The notes: generated from the sequence alone by a model not told the origin. Counted from the first letter of the stretch, positions 38,925 through 47,738 are shown. The stretch is DNA of 64,000 nucleotides from Symbiodinium natans (GCA_905221605.1 CAJNDS010002120.1:483664-547663); one strand, 5' to 3'. Program-made: numbers and translations.

Positions 38925-39067
38925 GTTTAGGGTTTCAAGGGTTTAGGGTACCCTAAACCCTAAACCCCAAACCCTAAACCCTAAACCCTAAACCCTAAAC
39001 CCTAAACCCTAAACCCTAAACCCTAAACCCTAAATCCTAAACCCTAAACCCTAAACCCTAAACCCTA
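38925..39067. repeat. Head-to-head telomere-like arrays
   Basis: TTTAGGG units meet CCCTAAA units through the perfect 22-bp palindrome at 38939-38960 (arm GGGTTTAGGGT), then about 15 CCCTAAA units. Confidence 0.92.
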
Positions 39068-39070
39068 GAG

Positions 39071-39174
39071 CTCTTGCGGATCAGATTGCTCAGAACAAGT
39101 GTGGCGTGCATCAGCCGCATTCTTGCCTCCTGCGAAGGAGTTCTACAACTCTCGCAACACCAAGTTTGAGCCCT
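39071..39174 (+). CDS. TSP1 exon (turn to middle)
   Basis: SCGSDCSEQVWRASAAFLPP, then AKEFYNSRNTKFEP before a TGA. Joined to 38847 it gives a TSP1 unit up to that point; this may be the gene's 3' end or a non-GT donor lies here. Confidence 0.68.
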
Positions 39175-39219
39175 GACCTCAGCTGTTTCGGCGGAACGTT
39201 GGGTGCAGCAAATTCGGTT

Positions 39220-39250
39220 TGGGGTTTAGGGTTTAGGGTTTAGGGTTTAG
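39220..39250. repeat. Telomere-like array (TTTAGGG)
   Basis: Four units. Confidence 0.9.
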
Positions 39251-40036
39251 ATATTTATTGACTTCCCTGCCGCTCAAAGACTTGCTTCAACTCGTGCTTT
39301 CCAAGGGTGCAGGGCAGCTGTGCAACCCCAGGGCCCACCACATTTGCGCCGGGGCCTTGCAGGTTGCAAGCCCGAGCCCAGAGCCTATCAAAGCTTCCCG
39401 CAGCCCGAATGCCCAAACTTCCTCAGGCCTTTCCGCACCTCGAAGCCCCCAAAAACTGACAGTGTCAGAGGTACCCGGCTCCTGTGAACAGTTCGACTCG
39501 GCGTTCGGAACCCAAGCCAACATGTGAACATAGATGTTCCAGGTGCTGTCCTTGGAGTCATTCACGTAGCCTACTGCCTTGATATCCACCTGTCACTTCA
39601 TGCAACAAGCCGTTTGCTCGTCCCGAAGCCGGGCTTGACAGACTGCAGCTTGGCATTCAGACACGTCGACCCAGCTACCTCAGAGCCAAGAGCGTGCGCT
39701 GCATGTCCTGACTCGAAGGCTGCTCGTGCTTCAACATCTTAGTAGTGCCGCCTCGCCCGACGAGACCCATGCAGGAACCTGAAACATCCTACAGTTCATG
39801 AATGTCTCTACCAGTACAATCTTGAATCTAAATGTTCCGCCCATGAAGCGCTGGTACCTTCTGCAGGCCTGGCTCTCTCGGATTAGGGTTTAGGGTTTAG
39901 GGTTTATTTTCAAGTGCCTGTCCTCAACGCTGCAGAGCGCTGGAAATTGGCCATTGGCCACTGTGCGAGAAGCCAAAGGTGCTCTCCAGGCTCCACCCGA
40001 ATTCGCCGTATGAGTTCACACAGCTGGCATGGTGGT
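39251..40036. other. Unresolved stretch
   Basis: Open frames on both strands at 39258-39742 (for example - strand DIKAVGYVNDSKDSTWNIYV), none confirmable. A TTTAGGG array lies at 39882-39905; a second (40037-40064) begins just beyond this stretch. Confidence 0.35.
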
Positions 40037-40078
40037 TGAGGGTTTAGGGTTTAGGGTTTAGGGTTCTCAACGCGTTAG

Positions 40079-40166
40079 CAGCCGCGAGGCAGTGGCCCTC
40101 CGCGTGCTCAGCAAGTGCGAGCGCTGCAGCCAGGCCATCCTGGCCGCCGCGAGGCTGTCACGCACT
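40079..40166 (+). CDS. Unrecognised exon
   Basis: After CGCGTTAG: SREAVALRVLSKCERCSQAI, then LAAARLSRT. Helical and GC-rich; perhaps part of the ankyrin gene that follows. Confidence 0.52.
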
Positions 40167-40171
40167 TAGGA

Positions 40172-40431
40172 GGGTTTAGGGTTTAGGGTTTAGGGTTTAG
40201 GGTTTAGGGTTTAGGGTTTAGGGTTTAGGGTTTAGGGTTAGGGTTTAGGGTTTAGGGTTTAGGGTTTAGGGTTTAGGGTTTAGGGTTAGGTTTTAGGGTT
40301 TAGGGTTTAGGGTTTAGGGTTTAGGGTTTAGGGTTTAGGGTTTAGGGTTTAGGGTTTAGGGTTTAGGGTTTAGGGTTTAGGGTTTAGGGTTTAGGGTTTA
40401 GGGTTTAGGGTTTAGGGTTTAGGGTTTAGGG
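40172..40431. repeat. Telomere-like array (TTTAGGG), long
   Basis: About 37 units with two TTAGGG hexamers; GGAGG on both sides. Confidence 0.97.
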
Positions 40432-40727
40432 AGGAACCGAATTCGGCGCATCTCTCCCTGCCTGGTCTGCTTTGCCTGCACAGTCCTCTGCCCTCGACAC
40501 CTGAGACAGGCTTAAAGCCACAACATCTGAATAACAATGACAACAACATTGCCAGCTCCAGCAACCTCCAGACTGGGGCCTTCCTCCCGAAACCTTGAGA
40601 CTGCTGTCTCCCGTGCCTGAGCACCTGTGAATGTAAGAATGAAAGCCTGTCCCGCACGGCATCAGTTTCTTGTTTCTGTTTCTATCTACGCACTGTTGGG
40701 GTTATTTGAGCTTCTTCTTGTTTTCAC

Positions 40728-40880
40728 ACCCTAAACCCTAAACCCTAAACCCTAGACCCTAAACCCTAAACCCTAAGCCCTAAACCCTAAACCCTAAACC
40801 CTAAACCCTAAACCCTAAACCCTAAACCCTAAACCCTAAACCCTAAACCCTAAACCCTAGACCCTAAACCCTAAACCCTA
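40728..40880. repeat. Telomere-like array (CCCTAAA)
   Basis: About 21 units. Confidence 0.96.
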
Positions 40881-40926
40881 ACACTTTCTAGGGCTCTCAT
40901 GGTTGACATGCTGGTTCGGCTTTCAG

Positions 40927-40988
40927 GGCCGGCGATCTCGATCAGCTCTCCCTCAGTTCCTTGGCGTCTTTGGCCCTTGGTGATACGG
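40927..40988 (+). CDS. Unrecognised exon, ankyrin-region
   Basis: After GCTTTCAG: AGDLDQLSLSSLASLALGDT. Confidence 0.48.
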
Positions 40989-41102
40989 TTTAGGGTTTAG
41001 GGTTTAGGGTTTAGGGTTTAGGGTTTAGGGTTTAGGGTTTAGGGTTTAGGGTTTAGGGTTTGGGGTTTAGGGTTTAGGGTTTGGGGTTTAGGGTTTAGGG
41101 GT
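40989..41102. repeat. Telomere-like array (TTTAGGG)
   Basis: About 16 units. Confidence 0.96.
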
Positions 41103-41224
41103 TTCAGAAACTCTGCCAAAGATGTATCAGAGATGATTAGAGATTGGGCGCGCGTGCGAGGTCTGGGGACAGAGCTGCCTTCCTGACACTTGGCTGCTCT
41201 CATCACACGTGTGCAAGTGCAGTA

Positions 41225-41334
41225 CCCAGAGAGCCCAATACCCCTTGATTAAGGAATATAGCTTAAATTACACAGGGATCCTTATTATGATTTAAGGAGT
41301 ATTCCTTACTTAAGGGGTATTGGGCTCTTTGGGT
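41225..41334. mobile_element. Family A hairpin element, copy 7 (best preserved)
   Basis: CCCAGAGAGCCCAATACCCC...GGGGTATTGGGCTCTTTGGG with TA on both outer sides; core TTACACAGGGATCCTTATTA. Confidence 0.94.
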
Positions 41335-41386
41335 AAGTTCTGTTCACCTCTTTGGGTTCTTGGGTCGCATGCCATGCGTATGTCAG

Positions 41387-41460
41387 GCACGGGGGATGGA
41401 GGGGAGACGCCCCTGCACTTGGCGGCGGGCAATGGCCGGGCAGCTGGACACAAAGCCCCA
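41387..41460 (+). CDS. Ankyrin-repeat exon
   Basis: After TGTCAG: GDGGETPLHLAAGNGRAAGH. TPLHLAA is the ankyrin signature. Confidence 0.83.
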
Positions 41461-41478
41461 GTGAGTGACGCAGCAACA

Positions 41479-41588
41479 CCCCTAAACCCTAAACCCTAAA
41501 CCCTAAACCCTAAACCCTAAACCCTAAACCCTAAACCCTAAACCCTAAACCCTAAACCCTAAACCCTAAACCCTAAACCCGAAACCCT
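41479..41588. repeat. Telomere-like array (CCCTAAA)
   Basis: About 16 units. Confidence 0.96.
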
Positions 41589-41604
41589 CCCTGCAAGAAG
41601 TGAC

Positions 41605-41690
41605 GTGAAGACGCTCACCTCTCGAAACGCAGCCGAGGTTTTGGCTGCCCAGGCCCTCTTGAAAGCTGGCGCAGCCATGCCCGGATCCTA
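41605..41690 (+). CDS. Ankyrin-repeat exon (second helix)
   Basis: NAAEVLAAQALLKAGAAMPG fits the second half of an ankyrin repeat (V-x-x-LL-x-x-GA). Confidence 0.62.
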
Positions 41691-42039
41691 CACCTGCAAT
41701 CTGAAGTGCCAGTGCTATCCATGCCAAGATTGGCTTATAATCATATCAATAATACTAATGTTATTATTAATAATAATGATATTAATGATGTTTATTCAAA
41801 AAGCAGTTTCAATTGCAGACCTCCAGCATCTTCCAGTCAGTCGATATTTGGCGACTAGAATGAAGCAAACCGCGAGCTATTGAGCAATCTACTCTTGTCT
41901 CCCGTTATGTACTTATCTAATGGCGCTCTCGCCCACAGCCAGCTACGCCCGAAGCAGACAGGTATGGGTGCCGGGTGGAGGGTTCGAGTTTCCCTGCCGT
42001 CGGCGTGGTGGTTAGAGTAAACTCACCTCCTCGCCTCCT

Positions 42040-42200
42040 CGCCCGCCAGAGAGTGCCCACATCCAGAGCATCCCGGAGAGTGCCGCCGAGTGTCCTTGAA
42101 GTATCCACCGCAAGAGAAGCCCGAAAGAGTCCCCGTCGAGTGCCCACACTTAGAGAATTCCACGGAGAGGTATCCGTAGTTCCCTGTCTGAAAATGGCAG
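42040..42200 (-). repeat. Degenerate tandem repeat related to 3445-3645
   Basis: On the - strand: GGATACCTCTCCGTGGAATT, GTGGGCACTC, GGCTTCTC and GGATACTTC, the same words as at 3445. Confidence 0.5.
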
Positions 42201-42932
42201 GCTGGCTCCCAGATGAGGCAGCTGTCGGGTGGGGATGATCGAAGTAAATACACTCTTCTCTGAGCACAGACGGACAACAAGAAGAAGAGTAGCAACAACA
42301 AGAGGAACAAGAACAGCAACACAAGCCCCGTACCCAATCCGAAACCTTAAAACTTGGCATCTGGAGCATCAAGGGGGCATCGTCCTCACACTCACGGGTG
42401 TGCCGGTTTGGGGGAAGGGATGGGGCAGGTGGCCCCTTAGGGCCAGTGGGTCGCAAGCCCTAATTCTTAAAGAAGGAGGTTGGTAGATGCTCATTCGAGA
42501 TGCTGCGTACCCAGTCGAAACACTAAAAGGAGATGGTATTGGCTGGGAAGCCTGAAGGGTTCATGATAGCTGGGAAGGCCAGAAGCCGAAAAGGACCTGT
42601 TGACCTCACAAAGGGGGTGGTTCTAAAGCGGCTGGTGAGAAGATGAAACTGCGTGCTGCGCATGTATAGAGCACATAACGTTTTTTTTGAAAAAGAAGTC
42701 ACAACGAAACAAAGCTTTTTTTGTAACCACGCTCGAGACATCAGACAGACGTTTTTTCAATAAAAGAAGCTACGACGAAGTAGTTTGAGCAGAAACAGGG
42801 GAAACTCACGGGTAAGCAAGCAAGAGTTACCTGTGGCCGCTTTTCCCATAGCCATAGTACGGCAGTTTCTTCTACAATGCATGGCGCATCATCCATTTGC
42901 TACCTTTGCTCTGCTGGTTGCTGCGTTGGAAT

Positions 42933-43050
42933 GAACCCTAAACCCTAAACCCTGAACCCTGAACCCTAAACCCTAAACCCTAAACCCTAAACCCTAAACC
43001 CTAAACCCTAAACCCTAAACCCTAAACCCTAAACCCTAAACCCTAAACCC
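42933..43050. repeat. Telomere-like array (CCCTAAA)
   Basis: About 17 units, the first few as CCCTGAA. Confidence 0.95.
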
Positions 43051-43051
43051 C

Positions 43052-43125
43052 CAACCCTGGGCACTTTGGCGCCCCTGAGGTCCGGAGATGACATGGGCCG
43101 GGCTCCGCTCCATTTCGCGGCCCAG
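43052..43125 (+). CDS. Ankyrin-repeat exon, GC donor
   Basis: LAPLRSGDDMGRAPLHFAAQ, then GCAAGT. The donor begins GC, as seen in many dinoflagellate introns. Confidence 0.8.
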
Positions 43126-43140
43126 GCAAGTTCGCAATTG

Positions 43141-43180
43141 GGGGTTTCGGGTTTAGGGTTTAGGGTTTAGGGTTTAGGGA
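43141..43180. repeat. Telomere-like array (TTTAGGG)
   Basis: Five units, first as TTTCGGG. Confidence 0.92.
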
Positions 43181-43185
43181 AACTC

Positions 43186-43275
43186 GGGGACCCCTGATAT
43201 GGACCCCCCAAATAGTTGGATCCTCTTCTAAGAAGAACCCCACTAAAATTCACCGAATTTCGGAAAGAAGTCAGT
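43186..43275. mobile_element. Family D element
   Basis: GGACCCCCCAAATAGTTGGATCC...AAGAACCCCACTAAAATTCACCGAATTTCGGAAA-type words; begins right after the array. Ends worn. Confidence 0.58.
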
Positions 43276-43888
43276 TCTCACAACCCGCTGTTAGTCCGCT
43301 GGGGCAAAAATGGCTTCCACGCTGAAATTGCTTGGCTTTGGGTTGGGAGCGCAAGCGGAAACACAGGGAAAAAGGTGTGTTTCTAGGCGCGATCGTGGTC
43401 ATGGTCGGGCGTGAACAAGTTTCGAGCCACTCATGAAGTCATATGGAGTCCCATGTTCAGTAGACAAAGGTCTTCAGGAGAGAAGCGCCGGGTCCCCCAA
43501 AACAAGCCCAACCCAAGCGCCACAATCCCGAAGCAGAAGGAACAACTCAAACCCAAATCGCTTAGGCCTCAAGCCTTAGCTTTAAGCCCGAAGGCTTGTG
43601 ATCACTTCGGGGTGCAAAGTGAAGCAATTTCTACAGAAATTTCTACATGGTTCCATAAGCGCAGTGCAGATGTGATCCTAAATGTCTGCATGTCAACGCT
43701 TCTGGCAACTTTGCTGCTGCGGACTTGTTATTGAACAGTTCAACTGTTCAAAGGTCTGAAACCTCGTATAACGAGAGTGTGCAAAGTGTTCTTCACCCAA
43801 CCTATCAAAGTCGAGTCTTGACGCGCACAAGCTCGTGCAACAACACCGCCGGAATATGTCTTCATGCTTCTCCATTTGTGCTTCGATA
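43276..43888. other. Intron-like stretch
   Basis: Unique sequence; nothing recognised. Confidence 0.4.
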
Positions 43889-43931
43889 GGGTGGCTTCTT
43901 CGAAACTGCAGAGCTGCTGCTGGAAGCACAG
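43889..43931 (+). CDS. Ankyrin-repeat exon (second helix)
   Basis: After CGATAG: GGFFETAELLLEAQA; GCACGT after CACAG could be a GC donor. Confidence 0.66.
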
Positions 43932-43989
43932 GCACGTCGAGGACGATGCTGCTGGCTTTCTCTCTCTTTTCTTTGGTGGCCGATCGCAG

Positions 43990-44080
43990 GCTTATCTCGA
44001 GCTGGAGGATGCTACCCAGCGCACTCCACTTCATCATGCTGCCCGACGTGGCCATGCGGAGGAGCGAAGTGCGAAACGTT
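43990..44080 (+). CDS. Ankyrin-repeat exon
   Basis: After TCGCAG: AYLELEDATQRTPLHHAARR, then GHAEE. It joins naturally to 43889. Confidence 0.83.
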
Positions 44081-44111
44081 GCGGGAGTTGAAAGTTGCGG
44101 GAGTTGAAAGG
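44080..44111. repeat. 16-bp tandem duplication
   Basis: GTTGCGGGAGTTGAAA twice. Confidence 0.93.
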
Positions 44112-44144
44112 GGGTTTCAAAATGCGTTAAACACATTTGGGCAG

Positions 44145-44290
44145 GTCACTGCACTGCTGCTGAATGCCGGGGCACGCATCGACGCGCAAGACGGCGACAG
44201 CAACACGCCGCTGCACCACACCGCTCGGTCGGACATGCTGTTTAACGTTTCTACACTCCTCCTCGCAAGAGGCCCGGACGTGACGCTGCT
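44145..44290 (+). CDS. Ankyrin-repeat exon (more than one repeat)
   Basis: After TGGGCAG: VTALLLNAGARIDAQDGDSN, then TPLHHTARSDMLFNVSTLLL and ARGPDV. The longest ankyrin exon. Confidence 0.86.
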
Positions 44291-44370
44291 CATGTCTGCT
44301 CTTCAGACTTACCTTTCCTCATCCCACTCTCATCATCTCTTACTCTCTGATTCCTTGATTCCTTTATTCC

Positions 44371-44412
44371 TGAACCCTAAATCCTAAATCCCAAGCCCTA
44401 AGCCCTAAACCG
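44371..44412. repeat. Degenerate CCCTAAA array
   Basis: About six variant units. Confidence 0.82.
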
Positions 44413-44432
44413 GTTTTTTGAAGTGGATTCCA

Positions 44433-44510
44433 GGGGCCGACTTCGAGCTTCCGGACGCCATCGGCTTTCGGCCGCTGCACTACGCTTGCACCTTCAGCCA
44501 GCGCTCTCGG
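44433..44510 (+). CDS. Ankyrin-repeat exon
   Basis: After ATTCCAG: GADFELPDAIGFRPLHYACT. Confidence 0.84.
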
Positions 44511-46034
44511 TAGCAAGGAGTCTTGTGCCTGTCAGCGAGAGAGGGAGAGGGAGAGGGAGAGAAAGAGAGAGTGAGAGGGAGACGGAGCATGCACTGGAAG
44601 GAAAGAAGGAAGGAAGGAAGGAAGGAAGGAAGAGAAAGTGATAAGGCGAGAAAGTGAGAAAGATGCCCCCGAAAGAAAGCAAGAAAGTGAGCCCGTTTTG
44701 ACTTCTTTCCGACTACAGGACGGACCTTAGGCGCGCTCGTGTGCCTCCTACATTCTCTCTCTCTCTCTCTCTCTGTCTTTCTTTCCTTCTTCCTTCTCAG
44801 GGGCGGGGGCCTGGGGGGAGTAAACCCCACCGCGCAAGAGCTGTTTTGCCTACTCCGAGGGACGGCGCAGCACGTGTGGGCGGCTACTTGCAACTTTCCC
44901 CGACGCAGCAACCACGTCGCGGACATGAAACCAGCAACCTAGCGTAAACACGGAGTGTGAAGGTCAAGGGTACAGAGCTCAGTCGTTAGTTGCCCGACCC
45001 CCCCTCTCGGTGCCCTTCCTTTCAGTGAGACAGACTCCTGCAGTAGCTGGGTTGGAGAAGGTGTGCATTGGCAAGACTACGACGAGACAAGGTGAACAAG
45101 CAGGTTGGTTTCTCTCACTTCCCTCTCTTCTTCCTCCTTCTCCTGCTGGCCTTGGGAAGACAGGGAGGGAAGCCCTGTCCCTCGGGAAGAACAGGGGGTC
45201 AAACAAGAGGTGCTGAGTTCCCTCTCTCCGTCTGCGGAGAACCGAGGCATCCCGGCGTGGACCGGGGGCTTGCCCCCTTGCCCCCAAGCAAGAAATAGAG
45301 AGTGAGTGCACGCCTTGGGGCGGCCCCTCCCGATGGGGAGGGGTTAGGTGTGCAGAAAGAAGAAAGAAACAAAGAAACAAACGAAAGGAAGGAAAGAAAG
45401 AAATAATGAAAGAAAAAAACAGGAAGAAGCAAATAACGAAAGAAAGAGCAAAATGGAAAGACAGATAGAGCTGCATAGCAACCGAGTACATCACCGTTAG
45501 CACAGCAAGAAGTGCTGTACTCCACTCAGAAGTGCGGGGGAAACCGAACCCGCTAGTTCTCACCTGGCCAGGAACAGTGGGCTGTTGCGAGGGAGCCGTT
45601 CGAGGGCCCTCTCTGGACTGGGTAACAATACACAAAAAGAAAGAGAGGCAAGGGGAAGCAAAGCCTGGAAGAGGAACCTACGGGTACTTACGGAGTGCTC
45701 TGTTTTGGTGTTGGGCGTTCTTTGCTGGCAGGAGGAAGGCAACCTAGTGAAGGTGACTCGTACTCAGTGTGACACCGCGCTTTTTTCCCCGCTCTCCCCC
45801 CCTCTTCATCCTCTCTCCCTCTCTCCTTCTCTCCTTCTCTCCCCCCTCTCTCTCCCTCTCCCTCCCGCTCTCTCCCTCGCTCTCCTCGCTCTCTTGCTCT
45901 CTCCCGCTCTCTCCCTCTCTCTCCCGCTCTGCGGCATTCTGCGGCCTCCCAAGCCCAGTAGTAGAAGAAGAAGACGAAGAAGAAGAGAGCAGAAGAAATG
46001 TGTGTGTGTGTGTGTGTGTGTCGGGGAAGGTGTC
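44511..46034. other. Purine/pyrimidine-rich intron stretch
   Basis: GAGAGG and GGAA tracts (44530-44640), CT tract (44755-44775), AAAGAA tract (45355-45460), CTC tract (45790-45925), GAA tract and (GT)n (45960-46020). One weak exon candidate at about 44836-44940 (ELFCLLRGTAQHVWAATC). Confidence 0.5.
45790..46021. repeat. CTC tract, (GAA)n and (GT)n
   Basis: CTCTCCC words, then CCAAGCCCAGTAGTAGAAGA leading into GAA triplets as at 26474, then GT dinucleotides. Confidence 0.9.
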
Positions 46035-46124
46035 GACAAGAAAGCACCCAAGGCCTCTCACCGCCATGAAGCTATTGGATCTCTCTGCTGACGTCTGGGC
46101 AATGGACAGGTCCGGATGGCACCC
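46035..46124 (+). CDS. Probable ankyrin-repeat exon
   Basis: LTAMKLLDLSADVWAMDRSG, then WHPG: LL-x-x-x-ADV-x-x-x-D-x-x-G-W pattern. Confidence 0.58.
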
Positions 46125-46142
46125 AGGCTTCAACAAGTTACT

Positions 46143-46200
46143 AGGGTTTAGGGTTTAGGGTTTAGGGTTTAGGGTTTAGGGTTTCGGGTTTAGGGTTTAG
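46143..46200. repeat. Telomere-like array (TTTAGGG)
   Basis: Eight units, one TTTCGGG. The final TTTAG directly precedes an exon. Confidence 0.95.
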
Positions 46201-46361
46201 CAAGTCCGTGCATCTCCCTACCAGACGCCAGCAGTTAAGGAGCCCCGTGATCCACGCCGCGGCCGTCGGCGAGCAGAACTTTGTCAAGGAATTGGTGGCC
46301 CGCATTGCAAAACCTGAGGAGTTTGCGCAGCCTGATCCATCCAAGTTCATCATGCAGGCAG
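46201..46361 (+). CDS. Ankyrin-like exon
   Basis: After TTTAG of the array: SPVIHAAAVGEQNFVKELVA, then RIAKPEEFAQPDPSKFIMQ. Helical and ankyrin-like. It ends in the first copy of a 24-bp direct repeat. Confidence 0.7.
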
Positions 46362-46492
46362 GGGGGGGGGGTCTCTGTGGTGCTTTACTGTAACTTTAGA
46401 TCCTTAGCCTTTTTGGGTTTATTGGGTTTCTTAATTATTAATCAGGCAGCTAAAAATTAAATTTCTAGCCATCCAAGTTCATCATGCAGGCA
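46337..46492. repeat. Intron bounded by 24-bp direct repeat
   Basis: The 24 bases from CCATCCAAG to ATGCAGGCA occur at 46337-46360 and 46469-46492. The right copy ends in CATGCAG before the next exon. Confidence 0.93.
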
Positions 46493-46557
46493 GGAGGGGC
46501 CACGGGGGCCATCGTTCCCGGAGTTGCGAAGTTCAGAGTGAACAACGCTTGTCAGCT
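46491..46557 (+). CDS. Exon after 24-bp direct repeat
   Basis: AGGATGAIVPGVAKFRVNNA, then CQL; continues the frame of 46201. Confidence 0.6.
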
Positions 46558-46559
46558 TC

Positions 46560-46640
46560 CCTAAACCCTAAACCCGGAACCCTGAACCCTAAGCCCTAAA
46601 CCCTAAACCCTAAACCCTCAACCCTACACCCTACACCCTA
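46560..46640. repeat. Degenerate CCCTAAA array
   Basis: About 11 units with CCCGGAA and CCCTACA. Confidence 0.88.
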
Positions 46641-46659
46641 AAATTGCGCTTTCCAACTT

Positions 46660-46750
46660 GGGAAGGGCGATGGGACTATCGGTGGCATACCGGCCTTGGT
46701 GATTATCGGAGTCCTCGTCCTCATGCTGAGTGTGGCGGTCGTCATCCCAG
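46660..46750 (+). CDS. Transmembrane-segment exon
   Basis: KGDGTIGG, then IPALVIIGVLVLMLSVAVVI and PGLV: about 24 uncharged hydrophobic residues, one membrane span. The next exon begins with basic residues. Confidence 0.72.
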
Positions 46751-46756
46751 GCCTAG

Positions 46757-46822
46757 TAGGGTTTAGGGTTTAGGGTTTAGGGTTCAGGATTTAGGGTTTA
46801 GGGTTTAGGGTTTAGGGTTTGA
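46757..46822. repeat. Telomere-like array (TTTAGGG)
   Basis: About nine units. Confidence 0.94.
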
Positions 46823-46862
46823 AAGCCAATGAGACTTTGGAAATCGGTTTGTCTGCCTCTAG

Positions 46863-46945
46863 GCTGCCGAATCATTCGCCGATTCCGCCGGTTAAAGAAG
46901 CCATATGAAGTGGAGGATGCCGACGAGACAGCGCCTCTTATTCTA
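46863..46945 (+). CDS. Cytoplasmic juxtamembrane exon
   Basis: After CCTCTAG: CRIIRRFRRLKKPYEVEDAD, then ETAPL. A basic cluster right after the membrane span is the usual cytoplasmic stop-transfer signal. Confidence 0.7.
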
Positions 46946-47005
46946 CTACTTTTTCTTTGTCTGTCTTGGCATGGAAGCTGCTAACAACGTAACTTCGTGT
47001 CCCAG

Positions 47006-47080
47006 GCAGAAGACTTCATCACCGATTTGTTTGAATATTTGGGGGAAGTGCCCGGTCAGCTGTCTCAGTTGGCCCAGGCC
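47006..47080 (+). CDS. Unrecognised cytoplasmic-side exon
   Basis: After TCCCAG: AEDFITDLFEYLGEVPGQLS, then QLAQA. Amphipathic helix. Confidence 0.68.
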
Positions 47081-47092
47081 AGGCATTACCAA

Positions 47093-47240
47093 ACCCCAAA
47101 CCCCAAACCCCAAACCCCAAACCCTAAATTCTAAACCCTAAACCCTAAACCCTAAACCCTAAACCCTAAACCCTAACCCCTAAACCCTAAACCCCAAACC
47201 CTAAACCCTAAACCCTAAACCCTAAACCCTAAACCCTAAA
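47093..47240. repeat. Telomere-like array (CCCCAAA then CCCTAAA)
   Basis: About 21 units, first four CCCCAAA. Confidence 0.95.
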
Positions 47241-47252
47241 CGTCGATGCCAG

Positions 47253-47331
47253 GAGTGGGACCGTGTGAATGTCAATGCCATCAGTGACTTGCACCGTGTG
47301 AAGACCAAGGGAATCTGGGTCATTGTTGAAA
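47253..47331 (+). CDS. Unrecognised exon
   Basis: After GATGCCAG: EWDRVNVNAISDLHRVKTKG, then IWVIVE. Confidence 0.68.
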
Positions 47332-47334
47332 CAC

Positions 47335-47535
47335 CCTAAACCTTAAACCCCAAACCCCAAACCCCAAACCCTAAACCCTAAACCCTAAACCCTAAACCCT
47401 AAACCCTAAACCCTAAACCCTAAACCCTAAACCCTAAACCCTAAACCCTAAACCACACCCTAAACCCTAAACCCTAAACCCTAAACCCTAAACCCTAAAC
47501 CCTAAACCGTAAACCCTAAACCCTAAACCCTAAAC
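47335..47535. repeat. Telomere-like array (CCCTAAA)
   Basis: About 28 units, one ACCACA interruption near 47452. Confidence 0.96.
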
Positions 47536-47619
47536 TCATTTTACATTTCGATTTTATGATTACTGGAGCCCAAGAACAAAAATGATGATTTTTAAAACGG
47601 TACCTAACAAATGGTGCAG

Positions 47620-47690
47620 GAATGTGAAGGAGGGCTGGACCGGATCCATCGTGTGCACAGCTGGGTGAAGGAGGCCAGCAGAGCTTCAAA
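47620..47690 (+). CDS. Unrecognised exon
   Basis: After GGTGCAG: ECEGGLDRIHRVHSWVKEAS, then RASNPG. Confidence 0.65.
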
Positions 47691-47738
47691 CCCTGGTTTG
47701 TCGTGATGCCGAACGAGTTTAGGGTTTAGGGTTTAGGG

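Larger units (their letters stand above)
470..39174 (+). other. Span of multi-exon TSP1-repeat gene (or gene cluster)
   Basis: Short + strand open fragments separated by repeat-filled introns encode parts of thrombospondin type 1 repeats. Known role of the family: a roughly 55-60 residue, disulfide-bonded adhesive module of secreted or surface proteins, with stacked W and R side chains. Seen here: W-x-x-W-x-x-C starts, C-x-x-C-G-x-G turns, R-x-R-x-V strands, GG-x-x-C loops and C-x-x-x-x-C ends, in repeated start-middle-end order, nearly all preceded by AG. No signal peptide, start codon or terminus could be placed. One gene or several cannot be decided without a transcript. Individual exons follow. 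Confidence 0.7.
41691..43051. other. Repeat-rich intron stretch
   Basis: ATTATTAATAAT tract (about 41725-41790); degenerate repeat at 42040-42200; T- and A-rich runs at 42680-42770; array at 42933-43050. Confidence 0.5.

Noticed and set aside
45585-46158. Overlapping frames rich in S, L, P or R, E
   Set aside because: Composition of CTC and GAA tracts; only the ankyrin-like piece near 46065 has family character.
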